A stretch of 64,000 nucleotides of DNA from Candidatus Rifleibacteriota bacterium (GCA_905236675.1 CAJOND010000018.1:1-64000); one strand, 5' to 3'. Shown: positions 18,109 to 27,800, numbered from the stretch's first letter. Numbers and translations are program-made. The notes: generated by a model not told the origin, from the sequence alone.

Positions 18109-18654
18109 TCAAGCTTCTTCAAGCTGAATGAGATCAACTTCAATAGCGGTATCTCTACCAAATATATAAACAAGAACTTTTGCCTTGCGTTTTTCTTGGT
18201 TAATCTCTTTAATAACACCAACAAAATCAGAGAAAGGACCACCGATAATCTTTACATTCTGACCTTCTGTGAAACCTATAGGAGTCATAGCAGCAGAACG
18301 CTGAGGACCGATACCAGCCGCTCTAAGTATATTCTGAACTTCTTTGTCATGTAAAGGAGTCGGTTTATTGCCCAGACCTACGAATCCTGTAACCCCTGGA
18401 GTGTTTTTTACAACAGTCCAAGTTTCATCATCCATATCCATCTGAACTAAAACATATCCAGGATATACCTTGCGAGATTTTGTGGTTCTTTCACCATCTT
18501 GAACTCTTTCAGAACTTTCTTCTGGAACTAAAACCTGAAGAATGCTTTCTTTCTTTCCAAGAAGTTCAACACGATTTTCTAGATTCTTTTTTACTTTATA
18601 TTCTGAACCTGAATTTGTATGGATTACATACCATTTTGCTTTTAAAATATCCAC
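18109..18654 (-). CDS. nusG: Transcription termination/antitermination protein NusG
   Basis: 181 residues with an N-terminal NGN domain (KWYVIHTNSGSEYKVKKNL) and a C-terminal KOW domain (GQNVKIIGGPFSDFVGVIKEIN). It binds RNA polymerase, aids elongation and couples to ribosomes or Rho. The start codon is GTG (18652-18654) with AAGG upstream, eight bases after the secE stop, consistent with coupled translation. Confidence 0.95.
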   Translation of the reverse strand: MDILKAKWYVIHTNSGSEYKVKKNLENRVELLGKKESILQVLVPEESSERVQDGERTTKSRKVYPGYVLVQMDMDDETWTVVKNTPGVTGFVGLGNKPTPLHDKEVQNILRAAGIGPQRSAAMTPIGFTEGQNVKIIGGPFSDFVGVIKEINQEKRKAKVLVYIFGRDTAIEVDLIQLEEA

Positions 18655-18662
18655 AGTTAACC

Positions 18663-18980
18663 TTACCCAATCCCTGTACCAGCACTATTAAATATAGATG
18701 AATAGGCGTATGTAAAAATTAAATCGCAAAGTCCAATAAATAAACCTAAAACGATAGAACTTACAATAACTACTCTTGTCGAAATTCTTACACTAGCAAA
18801 AGTTGGCCAAGTAACTCGACCTTTATTGGGTCTAACTTCAATCCAAACTTCTCGTAAGAACTGAACGGTTTCTTTCCACCAAGTTACTATAGCACTTTCA
18901 GACTTAGCGGTAACATTTTCTGATTTTTCAGGTTTATTTTCTACTACTACTAATTCTTTTTCTGATTTATTTTTACCCAT
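18663..18980 (-). CDS. secE: Preprotein translocase subunit SecE
   Basis: 105 residues. A charged N-terminal tail precedes WWKETVQFLREVWIEVRPNKGRVTWPT, the conserved amphipathic segment of SecE, and then one membrane helix (about 72-95). This is the short single-helix form of SecE. It stabilises SecY in the protein-export channel. Upstream is tRNA-Trp, downstream nusG. Confidence 0.93.
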   Translation of the reverse strand: MGKNKSEKELVVVENKPEKSENVTAKSESAIVTWWKETVQFLREVWIEVRPNKGRVTWPTFASVRISTRVVIVSSIVLGLFIGLCDLIFTYAYSSIFNSAGTGIG

Positions 18981-19011
18981 TTAACCCTCTTTTCGATTGG
19001 AGGAATTCAAT

Positions 19012-19084
19012 CAGGCCAAGAGGGAGTCGAACCCCCAACCCCCGGTTTTGGAGACCGGTGCTCTGCCAATTGAGCTATTGACCT
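19012..19084 (-). tRNA. trnW: tRNA-Trp (CCA anticodon)
   Basis: 73-nt cloverleaf read leftward: acceptor AGGTCAA pairs with TTGGCCT, D-loop AGCTCAATTGGCAGAGC, anticodon loop TCTCCAAAA with CCA, T-loop GGTTCGACTCC, discriminator G as expected for tryptophan. No CCA tail is encoded. It lies between rpmG and secE, a position seen in several other bacterial lineages. Confidence 0.95.
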
Positions 19085-19111
19085 AAACCTAATTGCTAAC
19101 AGTCCCTACAA

Positions 19112-19261
19112 TTACTTACCTTCTTTGTGAAGGGTGTGCTTGCGTTCGGCTGAACAATATTTCATTAGTTCAATACGATCGGGATTGTTACGCTTGTTCT
19201 TCATTGACATGTAGTTTTTGCGCTTGCAACTGCTGCAAACCAATGTGATTTTTTCTCGCAT
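19112..19261 (-). CDS. rpmG: 50S ribosomal protein L33 (bL33)
   Basis: 49 residues beginning [18 protein letters not shown]. The two zinc-ligand pairs are partly kept: CSSC is present, but the second pair is reduced to a single Cys in [17 protein letters not shown], so it looks like a C+/intermediate form with probably impaired zinc binding. The open frame extends upstream to 19333, but that stretch covers two terminator hairpins. ATG at 19261 after GCGAGG is the real start. Confidence 0.92.
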   Translation of the reverse strand: MREKITLVCSSCKRKNYMSMKNKRNNPDRIELMKYCSAERKHTLHKEGK

Positions 19262-19276
19262 AACATTACCTCGCTT

Positions 19277-19300
19277 AAAAAAGCCGACGTTGTCGGCTTT
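19277..19300 (-). terminator. Hairpin with T-tract directly upstream of rpmG
   Basis: On the minus strand AAAGCCGAC-AAC-GTCGGCTTTTTT, a tight nine-bp stem followed by T6. It ends only a few bases before the rpmG Shine-Dalgarno and follows another terminator, so it may act as an attenuator for rpmG. Confidence 0.7.
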
Positions 19301-19306
19301 AAACAC

Positions 19307-19337
19307 AAAAAGGTGGGACGGGGTTCGCCCCACCTTT
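19307..19337 (-). terminator. Intrinsic terminator after tuf
   Basis: AAAGGTGGG and CCCACCTTTTTG arms (minus strand) around a GC-rich loop, 20 bases after the tuf stop. Likely limits readthrough from the highly expressed tuf gene into rpmG-secE-nusG. Confidence 0.85.
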
Positions 19338-19356
19338 GCTTACAACAAATATCAGA

Positions 19357-20550
19357 TTATTCAATAACCTGAGTAACTACACCAGCACCTACTGTGTGGC
19401 CACCTTCACGGATAGCGAAGCGTAAACCTGTTTCACAAGCGATTGGTGTAATAAGTTCGCACTGGAACTTAGCATGGTCACCAGGCATTACAAGTTCTTG
19501 ACCTTCGCCAAGAGTTACAACGCCAGTAACGTCTGTAGTTCTGAAATAGAACTGTGGTCTGTAACCAGACAAGAATCTAGTATGACGTCCACCTTCTTCT
19601 TTAGTAAGAATGTAAACTTCAGCCATGAATTTCTTGTGAGGATGAATGCTACCTGGTTTAGCAAGAACCATACCGCGTTCAACGTCTTTCTTTTCAACAC
19701 CGCGGAGAAGAACGCCGATATTATCACCAGCCTGACCCTGATCAAGAAGTTTTCTGAACATTTCAACGCCAGTAACTGTGGTTTCACGAGTTTCTTTAAT
19801 ACCAACGATTTCAACCTTATCGCCAACTTTTACGATACCACGTTCAACACGGCCAGTAACAACAGTACCACGACCAGTGATTGTGAATACGTCTTCGATT
19901 GGGAGTAAGAATGGCTTATCGATAGCACGTTCTGGTTCTGGAATATAGGTATCAAGAGCGTTAAGAAGTTCTTTGATAGGTTCTGCAGCAGGACCTTTAC
20001 CCTCTGCAAGACGAGCCTGTTCAGCTGAACCACGAATTACAGGTATATCATCGCCTGGGAATTCATATTTGCTGAGGAGTTCGCGAACTTCCATTTCAAC
20101 TAGATCAAGAAGTTCAGCATCATCAACAAGGTCAGTCTTGTTCATGAAAACAATGATTCTAGGAACACCAACCTGGCGAGCCAAGAGGATGTGTTCACGA
20201 GTCTGGGGCATTGGACCATCAGTAGCGGCAACAACAAGAATTGCACCGTCCATCTGAGCAGCACCAGTAATCATATTCTTAATATAGTCAGCGTGACCTG
20301 GGCAGTCAACGTGAGCATAGTGACGAGTTGCTGTTTCATATTCAACGTGACAAGTATTGATGGTGATACCACGAGCTTTTTCTTCAGGAGCTGAGTCGAT
20401 ATCAGCATAGTTCATTACATTGCCATTACCATTGAGGTTAGCACATGTCATTGTGATAGCAGCAGTTAAAGTGGTTTTGCCGTGGTCGATGTGACCGATA
20501 GTACCAACGTTAACGTGCGGTTTTGTTCTTTGATAGGTTTCCTTTGCCAT
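19357..20550 (-). CDS. tuf: Translation elongation factor Tu
   Basis: 397 residues; GTPase delivering aminoacyl-tRNA to the ribosome. G1 GHIDHGKTT, effector ARGITINT, G3 DCPGHADY, G4 NKTD and G5 SA(E) are all present. The frame is open to 20592, but ATG at 20550 ([19 protein letters not shown]) follows AGGAGG and gives the canonical protein. G1 and the following helix are unmodified. It is co-transcribed with the tRNA cluster upstream. Confidence 0.98.
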   Translation of the reverse strand: MAKETYQRTKPHVNVGTIGHIDHGKTTLTAAITMTCANLNGNGNVMNYADIDSAPEEKARGITINTCHVEYETATRHYAHVDCPGHADYIKNMITGAAQMDGAILVVAATDGPMPQTREHILLARQVGVPRIIVFMNKTDLVDDAELLDLVEMEVRELLSKYEFPGDDIPVIRGSAEQARLAEGKGPAAEPIKELLNALDTYIPEPERAIDKPFLLPIEDVFTITGRGTVVTGRVERGIVKVGDKVEIVGIKETRETTVTGVEMFRKLLDQGQAGDNIGVLLRGVEKKDVERGMVLAKPGSIHPHKKFMAEVYILTKEEGGRHTRFLSGYRPQFYFRTTDVTGVVTLGEGQELVMPGDHAKFQCELITPIACETGLRFAIREGGHTVGAGVVTQVIE

Positions 20551-20607
20551 TTGGCTTCCTCCTGAAATTTTTGGGGGTTTATAAAAAATCACCCAATTAC
20601 AAATAAA

Positions 20608-20680
20608 AGCTCGCGACCAGGATTGAACTGGTGACCTCTAGCTTACCATGCTAGTGCTCTGCCGACTGAGCTACACGAGC
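20608..20680 (-). tRNA. trnT: tRNA-Thr (GGU anticodon)
   Basis: 73-nt cloverleaf: acceptor GCTCGTG with CGCGAGC, anticodon stem CTAGC/GCTAG around loop ATGGTAA (GGT), T-loop AGTTCAATCCT. No encoded CCA. Immediately upstream of tuf, matching E. coli thrT before tufB. Confidence 0.95.
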
Positions 20681-20687
20681 AATTGAC

Positions 20688-20770
20688 TGGAGAGAGATGG
20701 ATTCGAACCATCGTAGGCGCAAGCCAACAGATTTACAGTCTGCCCCCTTTAGCCACTCGGGCATCTCTCC
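20688..20770 (-). tRNA. trnY: tRNA-Tyr (GUA anticodon)
   Basis: 83-nt class II tRNA: acceptor GGAGAGA pairs with TCTCTCC plus A discriminator, anticodon loop CTGTAAA (GTA), a long variable arm and GGTTCGAATCC T-loop. No encoded CCA. Separated from the threonine tRNAs by 7 bases on each side. Confidence 0.95.
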
Positions 20771-20777
20771 GCTTGAA

Positions 20778-20850
20778 AGCCGAAGATGGGACTCGAACCC
20801 GCAACCTGCTGATTACAAGTCAGCTGCTCTACCAATTGAGCTACTTCGGC
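20778..20850 (-). tRNA. trnT: tRNA-Thr (UGU anticodon)
   Basis: 73-nt cloverleaf: acceptor GCCGAAG/CTTCGGC, anticodon loop CTTGTAA (TGT), T-loop GGTTCGAGTCC. First gene of the tRNA-tuf transcript. No encoded CCA. Confidence 0.95.
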
Positions 20851-20896
20851 TTATCGACAACAGTTTTTTAAACTGTACCGCTTTCACGGTATAGGG

Positions 20897-20925
20897 ATTA
20901 TATTGTATTTCAATGTCAAAGTCAA
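20897..20925 (-). promoter_or_regulatory. Consensus promoter of the tRNA-tuf-ribosomal transcript
   Basis: Leftward TTGACT (20920-20925) and a perfect TATAAT (20897-20902) separated by exactly 17 bases, about 45 bases before the first tRNA. This is the strongest promoter in the window, as expected for stable RNA and EF-Tu expression. The transcribed leader contains a small CAGTTT/AAACTG hairpin. Confidence 0.85.
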
Positions 20926-21030
20926 CAACTTTTTAAAAAATATTTTTAAGATTTTGAAAAACACTGTACATAGGTAATCTGTCACAATCTTTTATTAAGG
21001 CATAATAATATTTTATTAATGAAAAAAAAA

Positions 21031-21056
21031 TACCCCCAGGCGATAGCTTGGGGGTT
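21031..21056 (-). terminator. Terminator of the giant secreted protein gene
   Basis: Minus strand ACCCCCAAGC and GCCTGGGGGT arms (one wobble) followed by ATTTTTTTTTC, 22 bases after the stop of the large gene. Confidence 0.85.
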
Positions 21057-21077
21057 TTATTTTGTATATTGGTTAAA

Positions 21078-24000
21078 TTAGTCGTTTTTGATAGTTTTAT
21101 CAAGAACTCTGATATCAAGCTGTGAACCAAATACAGGCACTGATGTGCTGAAAGTTCTTGTATTAGGAGCAGAACCACCTCTTATATATTCGCCCCAACT
21201 CCAACTGTCAGTAGTATCATCACAGTTACAACTATCATAATAATCCCATTCTCTTGCATTATCTGTTGCAACGATAACAATAGGACACCTCATCGGGAAA
21301 TCATTACTTTCGCCTCTAAATATCATATTATAAACACTGTTTATATTTTTGATTTCAGTAGCAGTAACATTTGTTCCTCCTACTTCAACTCCTGATCTCC
21401 AATCGGAGGTAATGGTTCCTGTTACTGGATTTATTCCACCATCAGCAAAACCAAGATGACTTATAGTCATTACCGCTGTAGCAGAGCCACAGTTATCGCT
21501 AACACCAACTTCAAATTTACATTCAACACTATCTTCTGTCGCTTTTGGATTAAGTGCCATATTGGTTGCATTAAAGAAAGTTTTTTCTTCATTTCTAACG
21601 ATACTATTGCCTCTGGTAGGAACCCAGGCTCTATAGGTTCTTCCTGTTTCAACTCCATTAACAAATCCATTATCTCCAGTAGGTGTCCAAACAGAATTTC
21701 TTGCCAATGATTCTTCGTCAAGAGTTAGAGCAAAATATTCTTCGCCTCTAACACTATAAGAAGCTGGCAACTGATTGTTATCAGAATCTACACTATATGG
21801 GAAATATGATGTATTTGAAGTCTTAGAATCATACATAGTGCCATAGCCAATTGGTGGAATATCATCCTTGACATTCATTACCAAGTTCAGTTCTTTCATA
21901 GCCATTTCGTTACCCGAAGAGTCTTTTAGGCTTACAAAGAACTTATATGGCCTGTATCCTGGGGAATTGTTAGCATAGCCATCTGGTATTCTGTTTTTCA
22001 TACTTGTGCCATCTGTACCAAGCATAATTCCGCTTATAGGCAACCTATAATTTGTTTCAGAATAATATGAAGCTAACTTACAATCATAAGTAGAGGTTGC
22101 ATATTGTAAATTGTGTTCATATCTACTACCATCTTGATTGTATTTAAACAGATAATAACTGGTGTCATCACTGAAATTTCTATCAGTAACAGAATTTGAA
22201 TAAATCACATCTGCCAATCCGACCTTTACTTTGCCATACTGAGCAGTATCAAGATTGTTTTCATTATTCTGTCTTTGAGCAGTTTCAAAATACAAACGAA
22301 CTTCTCTTGCATCTCTAGAAAAAACAGGTTCCAAATTTATATTAGAAGTAGCTTTTCCTTGATTTTTTAAATTACTGATAGTAGTTCTTAAAGACTGGTT
22401 TGTTGCAAAGTTTGTTCTATGTTCTTCCAGGCTTACACCTTGTTTACTTTCTATAGCTTCCCAGAAGTTATCGTCTTTTACAAATATATTTACATTTTGA
22501 GGATTCTTTTTACCTGCAATACCGTCATCTTTCTTCAAATCTCTACCAGTAATTCCAAACAAATTATTAGGATCTGTTTTACTCCAAACAATTGTAGGCG
22601 GCTTGTTATCTATAATCTTAACTTTTGCTCTACCTCTTATTGTGATAAATCCTGGAAGATTCTTAACAGGGAACCAAGGCTGACCATCTTTGAAAGCCCA
22701 CATGTCGTATCGATATTCGCGTTTCATTTCAATTTGAATTTCAGCGTAATTTGGATCAGTAGGAGGCAAATTCTTGGTTGGTGAAGCTAAAACGGGATAA
22801 TAGTTAATATTATCTTTCTTTTCCAATGGAATTGGCTGAGGTACTGAAGGATTGTTTCCTACCAGAGACAAAGTCTGAGTTGCCCCATCAGGTCCAACAT
22901 AAAATAGTTTTGCAGTGACGGTAACATTATTATTATACCATCTTAATTCTCCAAGCCTATTTCTAAATTGGAAATCGGGATTACCGTTTGAATTTCTTAA
23001 GAGTGTTTCGGCAACATAATTATAATTGGAGTAATCGCCACTAACTGTTCCTTGAACTATGGTTCCATTACATGCAGAAATATCTCTAGTAATATTTGTT
23101 TGAGCATCTGACTCAATTCTCCAGTGATAAGTTTCGCTTGCATCTATACAAAAACCATCTTCCGGGGGTTTACTCCAATAACTGTCATCCTTAAGATATG
23201 ACTGATCTCCACTCAAGTGGTCGCAACGTTCAATTAAAGCTATATCAACAGTATCACTGCTAGGAGGTATATCGCCACCTATAGTATAAGCTTCAATTGC
23301 AAGATATTGAGAATCTGTTGCGGTTCCAATTATTAGATTTTCATAATCAATTGGATTACCTTCAGTATCTGTTGCTCCATTCATGAAAGAAAACGCAGCA
23401 GTAGACTTAATCTGAGCCAATCTTGTCTGAGGTAATAGATGAGTTACTCCACCACCAGTTGATTTATTGTATAAACCAGTACAAGGCAACGCATACTCAT
23501 TAACTTTTAAGACTTTATACTTATCTTCAATAGTATCGCCGAAATTTAATTCATTGTAGTTATACCAATTGTATTTTACTTTGCATGTAAGTATAAAACT
23601 ACCAGGAACAGGTGAATATACATAATCAAAGTAACTGCCAACATTAGTTCTTGCTAAGTCGCAGCAAGATTCACCCAAATAGTTTTTAACCAGCCAAGTG
23701 TTCCATTCGTAAGTAATACCATCTGGGTGTTCAGCATCTTTAGGATTTCTATCTTGAATTGTAGTTATAAAACCACCTTGTCTTGCATCGCCGTCATAAT
23801 CTATCTGTTCTGTTGGATCTTGACTGACATTACTACCGTCAGGAATAGGATAGTTTTCTACCATATAGAAATAAATCTGATCTGGATTCAATACTGTTCC
23901 ATAAGGTTCATATCCAGTCTGTTGTGTTTTACGAGTATCACCATTATAAGTAGGAATTGTATTAGCAAAAGGTCCAATCAGATCTAAATAAGATTTATCA

Positions 24001-25928
24001 TTTCCTAAGCTTATAACCTTTGGAGGAGTAGGAACATTGATAACAGCAAGTTTACAATTACCAGGATTTTTATTGTTATATTCAGTTAATCTGTGACCAT
24101 TAGCAGAAGAGTGAGTACAGTCTCCACGTCCGCTTTGATAATAAGTTACTGGCCAACTACTCTGAGCACTAGAATAAGTATATCCTGCAACAGTTGCGGA
24201 CCAGCTAGCCAGGATATTATTAAGAGATGCATTAGGAAGACTTAAATTCTTTAACTGATTCCAACCTTCATCTTTTATTTTACAAGATACGTTATAAACT
24301 CTAGTTGCATAATTTTTACGACCAATTTCTTCTATATTACCGCTAAGATAGTTTCTTTCAAAAACAACTTTGCCGTAATCCTGAACATATAGTAAAGCAA
24401 AAGCCTGTTCTTTCTTTCCATCATCATGAACAGTTTTATGAATATGTATACAGTCATTTGGTTTGAATTTAGTTCTTGGGTCATAGCCATCATCTACATT
24501 TTTACTAGGATGGCTTATAGCAAAATAAAGACTACCAAAACCGTCTGCTTTAATGTCATCAAGTTCAGAAGTACCATTTGCATCAACACTATCCATCAAA
24601 TCAGAAACGTCAATAGCCAAGAAACCTTCGCTAGTTACTGGAGTTGTAGAAGTTTCATCACGTTCAAATTTATATACTTTTTTATAAGCCTTATCATAAG
24701 CGTAAACAATACCACCTTCCTGGTCCCATTGGTTGGAAACAGTAACGGCAGAAATATTCATTCCTGAAGGTGCAGAACCGAAAACCTGTTCATACCAGTC
24801 TTTTATAACAGTAGTTCCTAAGGTGTAGACATAATCTGATGCAGCATTCTTCAAAGAAATACAAAGCCAAAAAGTATCTAAAGAAGCAGGTCGTCCTATA
24901 AGAGGGTTATCTGAACCAGGGGAATAATTTGCATTGTTTAATTTCATATCCCAGTTAGCTGTATTTGCCGTTCTAGAATAGAAATATGTTCTAGATGAAT
25001 TGTTTTTCATTGGAGGCTGAAAAGCTATATCACTTAACATAGAAGCAGCTTCAGCACTACCACTACCAGAAGCACCACCACAACCGTCTAGACAACCAGC
25101 GAGAACTTTTCTTGTTATTTTTTCTTCCTTGGTTTCAGCAACCTTCTGGTCGGAATGTCCTCCGCTATAGCCAGGGTCATCGTTTCCAGGATTAGATGGA
25201 GTCCAAGTATACAAATAATAATTATGTTTCTTTTCCTGAACCCTATCTCCGAAAACATAATAAAAATAAGTGTAACCGTTAGAAGTAGCACCACCAGTCT
25301 TCCAGTTTGAATACCAGCTTTGATTAGGTATTTGATACCATTTTTTACCAGAATATTCACCAAGAGAAGCAGCACCTGTCATAACAGGCAAAGTATAACC
25401 TGATGGCTTAGAGGTTTCAATCCCAGGACCAGCAGAAGTAAAACCACTCCAATAACCACTACCGTTCTTTTTAATTTTTCTGCCAACTGGGCCTGTTCTA
25501 TATAAATCGGTTCCAGCCCCCCAGTTTCTGTAATCAGCGTGAATCCAGGTGTGATAGCCATAGTCAGCTTGATTAGCAGCTACAGTATCATCAATAACCT
25601 GTCTATAAAGAGGATCTGAAGAGTAAGACCAAGAAGAATCATTAATTTGGGTAAAAGTATAAATAATTCTGTTAAGGTCGACACTAAAACCTAGTGTGTC
25701 TTTTATTTGTGTTCCTGTTATAACTTTTAAATCCAGATTTTTTCTATTATTTGCAGGGTCGTTTAATCTATAAATACCTCTTAAAGAAGAAGCTCCTTCC
25801 CCAATAAGCATATAACATTCGCCATTTCTCAGATATTCTGCCGCCAAAGCAAAAACCTTTTGAGGACTTGCTAAAGAAAAAGCTAAAAGACCTAATAATC
25901 CCAAACAATAACTCGACATCTTCTTCAT
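21078..25928 (-). CDS. Giant secreted/surface protein of unknown function (1616 aa)
   Basis: Exported protein with a clear signal peptide; ATG at 25928 gives MKKMSSYCLGLLGLLAF and likely cleavage after KVFA (about residue 28), with AGGAG upstream. An in-frame TTG at 25970 is less plausible. The mature chain is rich in Tyr, Trp, Asn, Ser and Asp, has no membrane anchor or C-terminal sorting signal that I can see, and reads as a string of beta domains. Two late segments open with conserved phrases (KVKIIDNKPPTIVW and VMNVKDDIPPIGYG) like Ig/cadherin-type repeats, and another ends FEVGVSDNCGSATAVMTISH. Several Cys-containing motifs recur (EKITRKVLAGCLDGCGG, YDSCNCDD). It is monocistronic with its own terminator. 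Function not recognised; a surface or matrix protein is likely. Confidence 0.6.
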   Translation of the reverse strand: MKKMSSYCLGLLGLLAFSLASPQKVFALAAEYLRNGECYMLIGEGASSLRGIYRLNDPANNRKNLDLKVITGTQIKDTLGFSVDLNRIIYTFTQINDSSWSYSSDPLYRQVIDDTVAANQADYGYHTWIHADYRNWGAGTDLYRTGPVGRKIKKNGSGYWSGFTSAGPGIETSKPSGYTLPVMTGAASLGEYSGKKWYQIPNQSWYSNWKTGGATSNGYTYFYYVFGDRVQEKKHNYYLYTWTPSNPGNDDPGYSGGHSDQKVAETKEEKITRKVLAGCLDGCGGASGSGSAEAASMLSDIAFQPPMKNNSSRTYFYSRTANTANWDMKLNNANYSPGSDNPLIGRPASLDTFWLCISLKNAASDYVYTLGTTVIKDWYEQVFGSAPSGMNISAVTVSNQWDQEGGIVYAYDKAYKKVYKFERDETSTTPVTSEGFLAIDVSDLMDSVDANGTSELDDIKADGFGSLYFAISHPSKNVDDGYDPRTKFKPNDCIHIHKTVHDDGKKEQAFALLYVQDYGKVVFERNYLSGNIEEIGRKNYATRVYNVSCKIKDEGWNQLKNLSLPNASLNNILASWSATVAGYTYSSAQSSWPVTYYQSGRGDCTHSSANGHRLTEYNNKNPGNCKLAVINVPTPPKVISLGNDKSYLDLIGPFANTIPTYNGDTRKTQQTGYEPYGTVLNPDQIYFYMVENYPIPDGSNVSQDPTEQIDYDGDARQGGFITTIQDRNPKDAEHPDGITYEWNTWLVKNYLGESCCDLARTNVGSYFDYVYSPVPGSFILTCKVKYNWYNYNELNFGDTIEDKYKVLKVNEYALPCTGLYNKSTGGGVTHLLPQTRLAQIKSTAAFSFMNGATDTEGNPIDYENLIIGTATDSQYLAIEAYTIGGDIPPSSDTVDIALIERCDHLSGDQSYLKDDSYWSKPPEDGFCIDASETYHWRIESDAQTNITRDISACNGTIVQGTVSGDYSNYNYVAETLLRNSNGNPDFQFRNRLGELRWYNNNVTVTAKLFYVGPDGATQTLSLVGNNPSVPQPIPLEKKDNINYYPVLASPTKNLPPTDPNYAEIQIEMKREYRYDMWAFKDGQPWFPVKNLPGFITIRGRAKVKIIDNKPPTIVWSKTDPNNLFGITGRDLKKDDGIAGKKNPQNVNIFVKDDNFWEAIESKQGVSLEEHRTNFATNQSLRTTISNLKNQGKATSNINLEPVFSRDAREVRLYFETAQRQNNENNLDTAQYGKVKVGLADVIYSNSVTDRNFSDDTSYYLFKYNQDGSRYEHNLQYATSTYDCKLASYYSETNYRLPISGIMLGTDGTSMKNRIPDGYANNSPGYRPYKFFVSLKDSSGNEMAMKELNLVMNVKDDIPPIGYGTMYDSKTSNTSYFPYSVDSDNNQLPASYSVRGEEYFALTLDEESLARNSVWTPTGDNGFVNGVETGRTYRAWVPTRGNSIVRNEEKTFFNATNMALNPKATEDSVECKFEVGVSDNCGSATAVMTISHLGFADGGINPVTGTITSDWRSGVEVGGTNVTATEIKNINSVYNMIFRGESNDFPMRCPIVIVATDNAREWDYYDSCNCDDTTDSWSWGEYIRGGSAPNTRTFSTSVPVFGSQLDIRVLDKTIKND

Positions 25929-26140
25929 AATAAGGTTAACTCCTGTTACCTGATTTTTTGTCTTATTCAATAAATTTTTTATCTATCTATTAGTTACAAC
26001 AAAAAGACATAATTCAGATATTTTCTAGCAAAATCTGTACCTCGTTTATATTCAAAATTAAATAGATTTATTTCACCCAAACTTTGTTATTATAAGTATT
26101 TTATATAAAAATATTTTTTCACATTATAAAAAACAAGTAA

Positions 26141-26184
26141 AAAAAATATGATTTGTAAAAAAAAATTTACAAATCATATTTTTT
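26141..26184 (-). terminator. Terminator after argF
   Basis: Perfect 19-base inverted repeat (26141-26159 and 26166-26184) with a 6-base loop, ending in T-tracts. Lies 14 bases beyond the argF stop. The 210 bases from here to the giant gene start hold nothing else I can identify. Confidence 0.8.
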
Positions 26185-26198
26185 GATTCAAAATTAAA

Positions 26199-27176
26199 TT
26201 ATTTCACACCTAAGGTAGCTACCATTACAGCCTTGATTGTATGCAAACGATTTTCTGCTTCATCAAAAACTTTTGAATGTTTACTTTCAAAAACTTCATC
26301 TGTAACTTCCATTTCTCCTATATCCTTGGACATAGTCGTGTCGTTATTATGGAAAGCTGGTAAACAATGCAAGAAAATTGGATTTTTACCAGTTTTCTTT
26401 ATCATTGCCATATTTACCTGATAAGGCTTCAACAGCGTTATTCTAGCCTGCATTTTTGCTTCTTCACCCATACTTGCCCAAACATCTGTATAGAGGACAT
26501 CAGCATCTTTGACACCTTTTGCAACATTATCAGTAATAGTAATCTTTCCACCAGTTTCTTTGCAAATTGCTTTAACAGTATCTACCAATTCTTTTTCAGG
26601 ATGTAAACCCTTAGGAGCTACGATTCTGCAATCCAATCCCATTTTCGCACAACCAATCATAAGAGAATTAGCCATATTATTTCGGCCATCACCTACAAAA
26701 GCAAAAGTAATACCTTTGAGATGACCGTAATGTTCTTCTATAGTCATTAAATCTGCCAATACCTGAGTTGGGTGGAATTTATCAGTAAGGCCATTCCAAA
26801 CAGGAACACCAGAATATTTTGCCAATAATTCAACCGTTTCGTGTTTAAATCCTCTAAATTGGATTCCGTCAAACATTCTCCCTAAGACTCTTGCAGTGTC
26901 TGCAACCGTTTCTTTTTTCCCAAGCTGAATATCGTCTTTACCTAAATATTCTGCATGAGCACCTTCGTCAGAAGCTGCTACAACAAAAGCACAACGAGTA
27001 CGAGTTGAAGCTTTTTCAAAAATTAGAGCAATATTCTTTCCTTCTAGATTTCTAGGCTTAATACCAGCCATTTTTAATTTTTTAAGCTCTTTTGCTAAAT
27101 CCAGCATATAGCGAATTTCTTCGGGAGTAAAATCTTTAAGTGTTAAAAAACTGCGACCAATTAAGTTCACTGCCAT
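26199..27176 (-). CDS. argF: Ornithine carbamoyltransferase
   Basis: 325 residues; transfers carbamoyl phosphate to ornithine to make citrulline in arginine synthesis (or works in reverse in arginine breakdown). Carbamoyl-phosphate motif STRTR (about residue 56), HPTQ (about 134) and ornithine motif HCLPAFHN (about 270) are intact. AAGGA lies before the ATG. No other arginine gene adjoins it, so anabolic (ArgF) versus catabolic (ArcB) use is not settled by context. Confidence 0.93.
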   Translation of the reverse strand: MAVNLIGRSFLTLKDFTPEEIRYMLDLAKELKKLKMAGIKPRNLEGKNIALIFEKASTRTRCAFVVAASDEGAHAEYLGKDDIQLGKKETVADTARVLGRMFDGIQFRGFKHETVELLAKYSGVPVWNGLTDKFHPTQVLADLMTIEEHYGHLKGITFAFVGDGRNNMANSLMIGCAKMGLDCRIVAPKGLHPEKELVDTVKAICKETGGKITITDNVAKGVKDADVLYTDVWASMGEEAKMQARITLLKPYQVNMAMIKKTGKNPIFLHCLPAFHNNDTTMSKDIGEMEVTDEVFESKHSKVFDEAENRLHTIKAVMVATLGVK

Positions 27177-27328
27177 GAAAATACATTCCTTCCTGTGATT
27201 ATTTGTTATTTAATAAAACATTAAATTACTAAAGAGAATCAAAGTCAAGAAGAGTAAAAAAAAGTTGATTCATTTTTAAAAATATGATTTATTGCATACC
27301 ACATTAAAAGCTGGAATTACATAAAGCT

Positions 27329-27796
27329 ATGCCTCAGGAAAAAATAATAGATTATATTCAACCAGATGCTCAAGACTGGGAAAAATTAGAACGAATATCA
27401 GAAATAGATATGCAGGGCTTTGGAGAAGATGGCATCTCCACATTTAATTTGTCGCAGTTTGCCCGTGGTGGTTCTATTTTTTGTTTAACCCTTAACGGTC
27501 TAATTATTGCAGAATCCGTTGTTTTACGTAATTTCAGAGATGAAGGAGCAGAAATATTTGGGTTTGCAGTAGCAAAAGAATATTTTAACCAAGGCTACGG
27601 AACGAGACTTCTTCAACATTTAAAAGAAGTGGGGAAAAAAACAGGAATAAAATACTTTGAACTGACTATGAATCCCGACCGACCTGTTTTACATAGACTA
27701 TATATAGAAAAAGCTGGATTTTATAAAAAAGCCGAGCTAAAACCTCATCCACACAAGCATGAACCTCGCTGGCTGTTAAGATACGATCTTGTTTAA
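27329..27796 (+). CDS. GNAT-family N-acetyltransferase
   Basis: 155-residue acetyl-CoA-dependent acetyltransferase. The central part has EIFGFAVAKEYFNQGYGTRLL, the acetyl-CoA binding Q/RxxGxG/A loop (QGYGTRL), followed by a typical C-terminal strand and helix (YFELTMNPDRPVLHRLYIEKAGF). Substrate unknown. Divergent from argF and convergent, with four bases between stops, with the envelope cluster. Confidence 0.8.
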   Translation: MPQEKIIDYIQPDAQDWEKLERISEIDMQGFGEDGISTFNLSQFARGGSIFCLTLNGLIIAESVVLRNFRDEGAEIFGFAVAKEYFNQGYGTRLLQHLKEVGKKTGIKYFELTMNPDRPVLHRLYIEKAGFYKKAELKPHPHKHEPRWLLRYDLV

Positions 27797-27800
27797 TTTC

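Noticed and set aside
19262-19333. N-terminal extension of L33
   Set aside because: The extension covers a terminator and bL33 begins at MREK with its own ribosome site.
20683-20894. Short rightward ORFs with arginine/serine-rich products
   Set aside because: They run antisense through tRNA-Tyr and tRNA-Thr, whose cloverleafs explain the sequence.
26141-26184. Perfect 19-base inverted repeat considered as an attachment or CRISPR-like site
   Set aside because: Single copy, directly after the argF stop, ends in T-tracts: a terminator.
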